Shown piece by piece: positions 4,624 through 9,884 of a DNA stretch of 9,884 bases. Position 1 is the first letter of the stretch. The number at the start of each line of letters is the position of its first letter. Origin of the DNA: JAWVZU01 sp033722075 (GTDB lineage: Bacteria; Pseudomonadota; Gammaproteobacteria; Xanthomonadales; SZUA-38). A program made the position numbers and the translations under genes. The notes under the pieces are model-generated. The model saw nothing but the letters and a program-made list of their open reading frames with translations. It was not told the DNA's origin and searched no databases. The stretch is from contig JAWVZU010000147.1 in NCBI GenBank assembly GCA_033722075.1, forward strand, positions 1 through 9,884. The letters run 5' to 3'.

Positions 4624-5576
4624 TGGCAGATCCCAAGATTCTCATCGTCGCTGAAAACGACGGCAACAGTCTCAACCCGGGCGCGGCCAAGAGCGTCGCA
4701 GGCGCTCGCCAGATCGGTTCGGACATCACCATGGTGGTCTTTGTCGACGGCAATGACGCGATCGCCGAGGAGGCCGCACGGCTGGACGGCGTGACTCGTG
4801 TTCTGAAGGTGCCATGCCCGGCCGAACAGGCGCGACTGGCGGCAACGGTGGCCCCGCAGATCGAAGCGCTTGCCGAGCAGGGATTTACGCACCTGCTGGC
4901 CGCCTCGTCGACTTTCGGGCGGGACGTGATGCCGCGCGTCGCGGCGCGCCTGGGCGTGGCCCAGGTCAGCGACATCATGGCCGTCGAGGGACCCTACACC
5001 TTTCACCGGCCGATCTATGCGGGCAATGCCATCGTGCAGGTGGATGCGCCGGAAGACCAGGTTCTGGTCGGCACCATCCGGCTGGCCTCGTTCCGGCCGG
5101 TGGGCGAAGGCGACCCCGCATCGATCGAGGAATTCGACGTCAACGCCGACCTCCCCGATCACACCCGCTTTGTCGGCGAAGAGGCCAGCGGAGGCGACCG
5201 CCCCGATCTCCAGTCGGCGCCACGCGTCGTCGCCGGAGGGCGCGCGCTGGGCAGCGAGGAAAAATTCGCTCTCATCTACGATCTTGCCGACACCATGGGT
5301 GGCGCGGTCGGCGCCACCCGCGCCGCAGTCGACGCGGGCTACGTCCCCAACGAACTGCAGGTCGGACAGACCGGCAAGATCATCGCGCCGGAACTGTATT
5401 TCGCCATCGGCATTTCCGGGGCCATCCAGCACCTCACCGGCATCAAGGACGCCGGCACCATCGTCGCCATCAACAAGGACCCGGACGCGCCCATCTTCGA
5501 AGTGGCGGATATCGGCCTGGTGGGTGACCTGTTCGACATCATCCCGGAGTTGAAGGAAAAGTTTCAGGCGCTATGA
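4623..5576 (+). CDS. etfA: Electron transfer flavoprotein alpha subunit
   Basis: EtfA carries the redox-active FAD of ETF. The 317-residue product is full length. The N-terminal part (KILIVAENDGNSLNPGAAKS) forms the alpha/beta half shared with EtfB. The C-terminal FAD-binding domain is unmistakable: GGRALG (from residue 205), then the FAD-phosphate and ribityl segments VGATRAAVDAGYVP, LQVGQTGKIIAPELYFAIGI, SGAIQHLTGI and TIVAINKDPDAPIFEVADIG, ending in LVGDLFDIIPEL. The start codon overlaps the etfB stop, with AAGGA upstream, ensuring equal synthesis of the two subunits. Its TGA overlaps the ATG of the Nudix gene (ATGA), so the three genes form one operon. Function is certain; electron donors are not encoded nearby. 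Confidence 0.97.
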   Translation: MADPKILIVAENDGNSLNPGAAKSVAGARQIGSDITMVVFVDGNDAIAEEAARLDGVTRVLKVPCPAEQARLAATVAPQIEALAEQGFTHLLAASSTFGRDVMPRVAARLGVAQVSDIMAVEGPYTFHRPIYAGNAIVQVDAPEDQVLVGTIRLASFRPVGEGDPASIEEFDVNADLPDHTRFVGEEASGGDRPDLQSAPRVVAGGRALGSEEKFALIYDLADTMGGAVGATRAAVDAGYVPNELQVGQTGKIIAPELYFAIGISGAIQHLTGIKDAGTIVAINKDPDAPIFEVADIGLVGDLFDIIPELKEKFQAL

Positions 5577-6157
5577 GCAGACCGCCGCGGGGCTTTCCGC
5601 CGGCCGAAGCCAATCCGTGGAAGACCCACGCGGTCAAACCGATCTACGCCAATCCGTGGTTCGAGGTCGAAGAGCACCAGGTCACCCGCCCTGACGGCGA
5701 AGCGGGTATCTACGGGATCGTGCATCCGGCGCGGATCGCTCTGGGAGTCGTCCCTCTGGAAGCGGATGGAACGGTCTGGCTGGTTGGCCAGTACCGTTAT
5801 CCTTTGAGTCGCTACAGCTGGGAAATTCCCGAAGGCGGCGGCGATCCGGATCTTGGCCTGGTCGAGGAGGCGGCCCGGGAACTGGTGGAGGAGACCGGTC
5901 TGACCGCCGGGCGCTGGGATCGCCTGATCAGTATGCATACTTCGAACTGCTTTACCTCCGAGGAAGCGGTGATCTTCCTGGCCCGGGACCTGCAACCCGG
6001 AAAGGCGCGACCGGATGGCAATGAGCAGCTCCAGCTGGCCCGGGTTGATCTGGCCGAAGCGGTCGCTGCAATCGCCCGCGGCGAGATCACGGACGCCATG
6101 ACGATTGCCGCCCTGCTGGAACTCGAACGGCGGCGTCTGACCGGGGTACTGGGCTGA
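5573..6157 (+). CDS. Nudix hydrolase, probable ADP-ribose pyrophosphatase type
   Basis: This 194-residue cytoplasmic Nudix protein probably hydrolyses a nucleoside diphosphate linked to another group, such as ADP-ribose to AMP plus ribose 5-phosphate. The layout (SWEIPEGGGDPD leading into the box, with a substrate-binding N-terminal strand region YANPWFEVEEHQVTRPDG) is that of the ADP-ribose pyrophosphatase/NudF-like group. The 23-residue Nudix box runs from Gly88 to Leu110 and contains the metal-binding RELVEETGL (102-110) intact, but the first conserved Glu of the box is Leu94. It overlaps etfA by four bases and so is co-translated with ETF; whether its substrate is ADP-ribose, FAD or another dinucleotide cannot be decided from sequence. 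Confidence 0.9.
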   Translation: MSRPPRGFPPAEANPWKTHAVKPIYANPWFEVEEHQVTRPDGEAGIYGIVHPARIALGVVPLEADGTVWLVGQYRYPLSRYSWEIPEGGGDPDLGLVEEAARELVEETGLTAGRWDRLISMHTSNCFTSEEAVIFLARDLQPGKARPDGNEQLQLARVDLAEAVAAIARGEITDAMTIAALLELERRRLTGVLG

Positions 6158-6229
6158 AAATTGGACCGAAATCCGGAGCTTCGCTGAGGTGCAGTGCCCG
6201 CGCCGTGCTTCGCTCGCGCCTCCCGGCAA

Positions 6230-6249
6230 AGTGTTTTAGAATCCACACT
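6230..6249 (+). promoter_or_regulatory. Putative -10 region and dyad upstream of the kinase gene
   Basis: TAGAAT (6237-6242, five of six) lies inside an inverted repeat AGTGT (6230-6234) and ACACT (6245-6249). No good -35 hexamer is present at 16-18 bp, so an activator or alternative factor may be needed. The 166-nt gap also holds a short GCGGG/CCCGC hairpin (6260-6274) without a T-run. No terminator for the etf operon is seen. Confidence 0.4.
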
Positions 6250-6323
6250 GGTTCGCCTTGCGGGTCGCGCCCGCACGTCGATCTTTCTGAAATCCGCAAC
6301 CAGGCAAGCGCCGCGTCGGGGCC

Positions 6324-9296
6324 GTGTCAGTAGAAGACGTCTACCAACTTGAAGGCTACGAGATGCACCGCGAGATCGGCTCGGGGGGCATGGCGCGTGT
6401 CTTTCTTGCCACTCAGACGAACCTCAACCGCGAAGTAGCCATCAAGATCCTGCGCAAAGACCTCGCGGCGGGAGCGGAGGACTTCCAGCAACGATTCCTC
6501 CACGAAGGCCGCATGCTGGCCTCCCTGGTCCACCCGAACCTCGTCGCCATCCACGACATCAACCAGAGCGACGAAGTGTCGTACATGGCGATGGAGTATC
6601 TGAAGGGCGGCACCCTCACGGACCGGATCAAGGAAGGACTGTCGGTTGCCGAGGTGATCCGGATCACCACCCAGATTGCCCACGCCCTGCAGCTCGCCCA
6701 CGAAAACAACATCGTCCACCGGGACCTGAAGCCGTCCAACATCATGTTCCGGGACGAACTGGTACCGGTGCTGACCGATTTCGGTATTGCGCGCAAGACC
6801 GATGCCGAGCACCGCATGACCAAGACGGGCATGGTGGTGGGTACGCCCTATTACATGAGCCCGGAGCAGATCACCGGTCGGGACATCGATGGCCGCTCGG
6901 ACATCTACAGCCTGGGCATCATGCTCTACGAGCTGCTTGCCGGAGAACTGCCGTTCAACGCGGACGAACCGCTGGCGCTGGCCATGCAGCACGTCCAGGA
7001 GCCGCCGCCGCCGCTCCCTGACGAGGTCAAGGAACTTCAGCCGGTCATGGACAAGCTCCTGGCCAAGAAGCCCGAAGACCGCTACCAGACCATGCTGGCC
7101 TTCTGCCAGGGCATCAAGGAACTGGTCGAAAACGACGAGGTCCTGCAGAAGAAGCTGACCGGCGAAACGAAGCTTTTCGACTCGGACCAGTTCAGCGATC
7201 CACGCTTTGGCACCGGTGGCATCAAGACCGGTGGCCAGACGGCGCGCCGCACCCGTCCGGAACCATCGCCCGCGACGTCGGTCATGGGCTCGGGCCCGCA
7301 GCCGTCCGTCGAGAAGAAGGGCATGGGCTGGAAGGTTCCGGCGGCGATCGCGGCGGTTCTGCTGGTCGGCCTCTTCACCGCCTATTTCGTGTTTTTCCAG
7401 AGCCCCGAGGCCGACCTCGATGATCGGGAGCGGCGCATCGTCCAGACCCTGCTCACCAAGGCCAACACCGCGCTTGCCCGGGGCGATTACTACGGCGAGG
7501 GCGAGGAAACGGTGGTCGCCTACGTCGAGAAGGTCTTCTCCTACGTGCCGAACCAGCCCGAAGGCAAACGCCTCGCCGAGGAGGTCGCCCAGATTATCGA
7601 GGGTGAGGTTTTCCTGGATATCGACGCCGGCGACCTGGAAGAGGCCCAGAGGAAGATGGCCATCGCCCTGTCCGTTGCGCCGGATTACGCTCCGCTCCAG
7701 GAGCAGAAAGCCGAAATCGACGCAAAACTGGCCGACCGGGCGCGCCGGGAGCGAATCGAGACGCTGCTCGCCCAGAGCGAACAGCTCGAAGCCGCAGGCC
7801 AGTTGATCGCCCCCGAAGGCAATAACGCCTACGAGGCCTACCAGGAAATCCTCGAGTTGGACAGCGCCAACCAGCGTGCCGGCGCAGGGCTGCAGCGCAT
7901 CCAGGAAAAGCTGATCGCCGACGCCCGCGGCGCGCTGGATGCAGGACAGCTTGAAGAGGCGAACCGGCTGGCCCAGCGGGCGGCTGAGCTGTTCCCCAAT
8001 TCGAGCAGCATCGCCGCCGTCCGCCAGGACGTCAACGACGTCTTTCGGCGCCAGCAGGAAGAGGCGGAGATCGAGCAGTTGCTCACAACTGCCGAGCAAC
8101 AGCTTGCCGCAGAGCAGTACGTATTCCCGCCCGGCGACAATGCCTTGGAGAGTTTTCAGCGCGTCCTCACCCTGCGACGGGACAACATTGCCGCGCAGCA
8201 GGGTCTTTCGACCATTGCCCAGCACTTCGAACAGGAGGCCCGCGCCGCCTTTGATCGCGGCGACTTCGGTCTGGCGGCCGAGCTCGCCAGCCGTGGCCTG
8301 AGAGCCCTCCCCGACAATCAGCAGCTGCTGAGCCTGCAAAGCACCGCCACGGGCCGGCTGGACGCGAAGGCGCGCGAGGTCGAGCAGGAACTGCAGGCCG
8401 CCGAGCGGCTGGCCCTGGAGGGTTATTTCCTGTCCGGTCCGGACGGCAATGCGCGAGCGGCTTATCAGCGTGTACTCGAGCTCAGCCCGGGTAACCAGCG
8501 GGCCGAAGCGGCCCTCAATCGCCTCCCGGACCAGATCTATGCGGCGGCCCAGCAGCTCCAGCGCGATGGGGTGTTCTCGGCCGCGGCAAACCTGCTGGAC
8601 GAGGCGCGTGCAGCGTACCCAGATCAGCAGCGCTTTGCCGAGTTGGGTCGGCAGGTCGCCCAGCAGCTGGCCGATCAGCAGCGCCGTCTGCGCCTTGACC
8701 AGATGCTCGCCGACGCGCAGCGACTGGTTCAGGTTCGACCGATGACGCAGTCGAGCTTCGACCAGGCCGCCGTCGCCCTCAAGGAGATCCTCACCGAATA
8801 CCCATCCGATGTCCGGGTTCGCACCCTGCTGGGGGAACTGACCAGCGCCCTGGCGGATGAGGCCGATCGGATCAGCCAGCAGGGCAACCACGAGGCCGCC
8901 GTTCGCCTGATTGAACATGGCCTGGAGCAGTTCGACGGCAATGAAGCGCTGCGCACTGCAGAGAACACGATCCGCGAGCGGCGCGACCAGGCCATCGCCG
9001 AAGCCGCCGCCCGCATCGCGGCCATGTCCGGCACCCTGGCGATAGACGCCAAGCCCTGGGGTGAAGTGGTCGAGATTCGCGGCGAGGACGGCAGCGTCCG
9101 GGAATTGCCGCCCGACTCGACTACGCCCATGGTCATCTCCCTTGTCGAAGGCAATTACGAGGTCACCGTGCGGGACGGCAATTCCGGCCAGCCCAAGAAG
9201 CTCGACGTCAATGTGGAGCGCCAGAAAGTCGTGGCGCTACGGGCGGAATTCGACGGCATGAGCGCCGAACGGTATTTCCAGGCATCGGGTTGGTGA
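6324..9296 (+). CDS. Transmembrane Ser/Thr protein kinase with TPR-like repeat array and PEGA-like C-terminus
   Basis: A 990-residue Hanks-type kinase that probably senses an envelope signal and phosphorylates cytoplasmic proteins. The kinase domain (about 12-275) is intact: glycine loop GSGGMARVFLA (19-29), Lys41 in VAIKIL, Glu61 of helix C, HRDLKPSN with Asp134, DFG at Asp152, and GTPYYMSPEQ. A Pro/Arg-rich juxtamembrane segment (about 300-333) leads to one membrane helix (about 338-361), with basic residues on the kinase side. Residues 369 to about 898 are five ~105-residue helical repeats starting near 369, 476, 582, 686 and 791. The repeats resemble TPRs; several carry a G-[ND]-N-A...YQ..L.L...N motif. 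A PEGA-like beta domain follows (about 903-975). Start GTG 6324 has a poor Shine-Dalgarno; ATG 6363, with GAAGG seven bases upstream, would trim the domain edge. The next gene begins four bases after the stop. Confidence 0.94.
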   Translation: MSVEDVYQLEGYEMHREIGSGGMARVFLATQTNLNREVAIKILRKDLAAGAEDFQQRFLHEGRMLASLVHPNLVAIHDINQSDEVSYMAMEYLKGGTLTDRIKEGLSVAEVIRITTQIAHALQLAHENNIVHRDLKPSNIMFRDELVPVLTDFGIARKTDAEHRMTKTGMVVGTPYYMSPEQITGRDIDGRSDIYSLGIMLYELLAGELPFNADEPLALAMQHVQEPPPPLPDEVKELQPVMDKLLAKKPEDRYQTMLAFCQGIKELVENDEVLQKKLTGETKLFDSDQFSDPRFGTGGIKTGGQTARRTRPEPSPATSVMGSGPQPSVEKKGMGWKVPAAIAAVLLVGLFTAYFVFFQSPEADLDDRERRIVQTLLTKANTALARGDYYGEGEETVVAYVEKVFSYVPNQPEGKRLAEEVAQIIEGEVFLDIDAGDLEEAQRKMAIALSVAPDYAPLQEQKAEIDAKLADRARRERIETLLAQSEQLEAAGQLIAPEGNNAYEAYQEILELDSANQRAGAGLQRIQEKLIADARGALDAGQLEEANRLAQRAAELFPNSSSIAAVRQDVNDVFRRQQEEAEIEQLLTTAEQQLAAEQYVFPPGDNALESFQRVLTLRRDNIAAQQGLSTIAQHFEQEARAAFDRGDFGLAAELASRGLRALPDNQQLLSLQSTATGRLDAKAREVEQELQAAERLALEGYFLSGPDGNARAAYQRVLELSPGNQRAEAALNRLPDQIYAAAQQLQRDGVFSAAANLLDEARAAYPDQQRFAELGRQVAQQLADQQRRLRLDQMLADAQRLVQVRPMTQSSFDQAAVALKEILTEYPSDVRVRTLLGELTSALADEADRISQQGNHEAAVRLIEHGLEQFDGNEALRTAENTIRERRDQAIAEAAARIAAMSGTLAIDAKPWGEVVEIRGEDGSVRELPPDSTTPMVISLVEGNYEVTVRDGNSGQPKKLDVNVERQKVVALRAEFDGMSAERYFQASGW

Positions 9297-9300
9297 CCGG

Positions 9301-9884
9301 ATGACGCTGGCTCGCCGCACCGGAATTGTCCTGGTCCTTATATGCCTGGCGGGTGCTGCCTTCGCCGATTTCAAGGAAGACTACGACGACGCGCTGAAGG
9401 CCATCGAAGCCGAAAACTGGGCCGACGCCGCCGCCCGGCTGGAGTCGGCCATTTCCGACAACGGCGAGTCCCAGGAGAGGGTGCGCATGTACGGCATGCG
9501 CTTCATTCCCTACCTGCCCCACTACTACCTCGGTCTCGCCCGCTACCGGCTGGGCGATTGTCAGGGCGCCATCGACGCCTGGGAAACCGCCTTGAGCCAG
9601 GGCGTAGTCCAATCCCAGGACGAGTATTCCCGGCTTCAATCGGATCGGCAGGCCTGCGAGGCACAGGTTGTCGACATTTCCGCCATCGCAGCCAACGCCG
9701 AAAGCGGACTCGACGCCCTGGAAGTGGCGATCGAGGATCTCCAGAACCTCAAGGGCGAAGACCTGCTGGCCAACGAATGGTCTTCCTGGGAAGGCACGCT
9801 CAGTGAGGGGCAATCGGGGTTGAGCCGGATGCGCAATGCACTCGACGACGCCGTCCAGTCCAAGGACGCGGACGTAATCGAGTC
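9301..9884 (+). CDS. Exported TPR-like protein, 5' part (runs off window)
   Basis: The frame is open from the ATG at 9301 to the window end, giving 194 residues of an unfinished protein. It starts with a signal peptide, MTLARRTGIVLVLICLAG, continuing to a likely cleavage after AFA (residue 22). No lipobox is seen. A first helical pair (DYDDALKAIEAENWADAAARL) and a second (YLPHYYLGLARYRLGDCQGA, then IDAWETALSQGV, to about residue 103) have the spacing and small/aromatic pattern of TPRs. The rest (from about residue 124) is predicted helical and Glu/Leu/Ala-rich, possibly coiled coil. It begins four bases after the kinase stop and is surely in the same operon, so it is a candidate partner for the kinase's external repeat array. 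I do not recognise a named family; later domains are out of view. Confidence 0.85.
   Translation, partial: MTLARRTGIVLVLICLAGAAFADFKEDYDDALKAIEAENWADAAARLESAISDNGESQERVRMYGMRFIPYLPHYYLGLARYRLGDCQGAIDAWETALSQGVVQSQDEYSRLQSDRQACEAQVVDISAIAANAESGLDALEVAIEDLQNLKGEDLLANEWSSWEGTLSEGQSGLSRMRNALDDAVQSKDADVIE

Noticed and set aside
4515..5432. A 305-codon minus-strand frame opposite etfA
   Set aside because: It lies antisense to a clearly conserved EtfA and its translation has no family motifs; it is a composition shadow.
6158..6323. A terminator or small RNA in the gap before the kinase gene
   Set aside because: The only clear stem (6260-6274, GCGGG/CCCGC) has no T-run and lies downstream of the likely -10, so it belongs to the kinase leader; nothing supports a separate RNA gene.
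6327..8918. A very long open frame (863 codons) on the minus strand opposite the kinase gene
   Set aside because: The plus strand encodes intact kinase, membrane, repeat and PEGA-like motifs with proper start and stop. The antisense frame stays open because of high G+C and codon bias; its translation shows no recognisable domain.
9208..9813. A minus-strand frame near the right edge, and a shorter plus-strand frame from 9342
   Set aside because: The plus frame from ATG 9301 encodes a signal peptide and TPR-like helices, is spaced four bases after the kinase stop, and stays open to the edge; the other two translate to Arg/Pro-rich or featureless protein.

Overview
The window is from a high-G+C gammaproteobacterial chromosome. 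The evidence is a Tyr-Gly-Thr tRNA cluster running into tuf (the order of the E. coli tufB operon), a gammaproteobacterial-type etfB-etfA pair, and sigma70-like promoters. The large Ser/Thr kinase with an extracytoplasmic helical array would suit a Chromatiales/Xanthomonadales-type environmental lineage (Wenzhouxiangella-like is one possibility), but this placement is a weak inference. No insertion sequence, phage gene or CRISPR array is visible.

Left part, minus strand (1-768): one transcription unit starts at a consensus-like promoter (740-768) and runs leftward through tRNA-Tyr(GTA), tRNA-Gly(TCC), tRNA-Thr(GGT) and the first 54 codons of tuf. Two parts of its spacer RNA are unusual. The tRNA-Gly/tRNA-Thr gap is exactly one 70-nt palindrome built of ten heptads (441-510). 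The ~200-nt leader between tRNA-Thr and tuf carries two copies of a 33-nt hairpin element (206-238 and 324-356) flanking three more hairpins.

Middle part (about 954-6157): a DUF445 membrane protein (+) converges on, and overlaps by 17 nt, a GFA/CENP-V-type zinc protein (-). The latter diverges from a DUF4124 plus lytic transglycosylase gene (+) across a perfectly palindromic -10 region. The transglycosylase gene is coupled by a GTGA overlap to a macrodomain ADP-ribosyl hydrolase. A promoter then starts a tightly overlapped etfB-etfA-Nudix operon. The macrodomain and Nudix proteins could act in sequence on ADP-ribose metabolites; ETF carries electrons from acyl-CoA-type dehydrogenases to the quinone pool.

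Right part (6158-9884): a 166-nt regulatory gap leads to a 990-residue transmembrane Ser/Thr protein kinase. It has an intact cytoplasmic Hanks-type domain, one membrane segment, five ~105-residue TPR-like repeats and a PEGA-like C-terminal domain. Four bases downstream begins an exported TPR-like protein that runs off the window. This pair, a probable envelope-sensing module, is the most system-like element in the window. The tuf/tRNA spacer structures are the most unusual nucleic-acid features.
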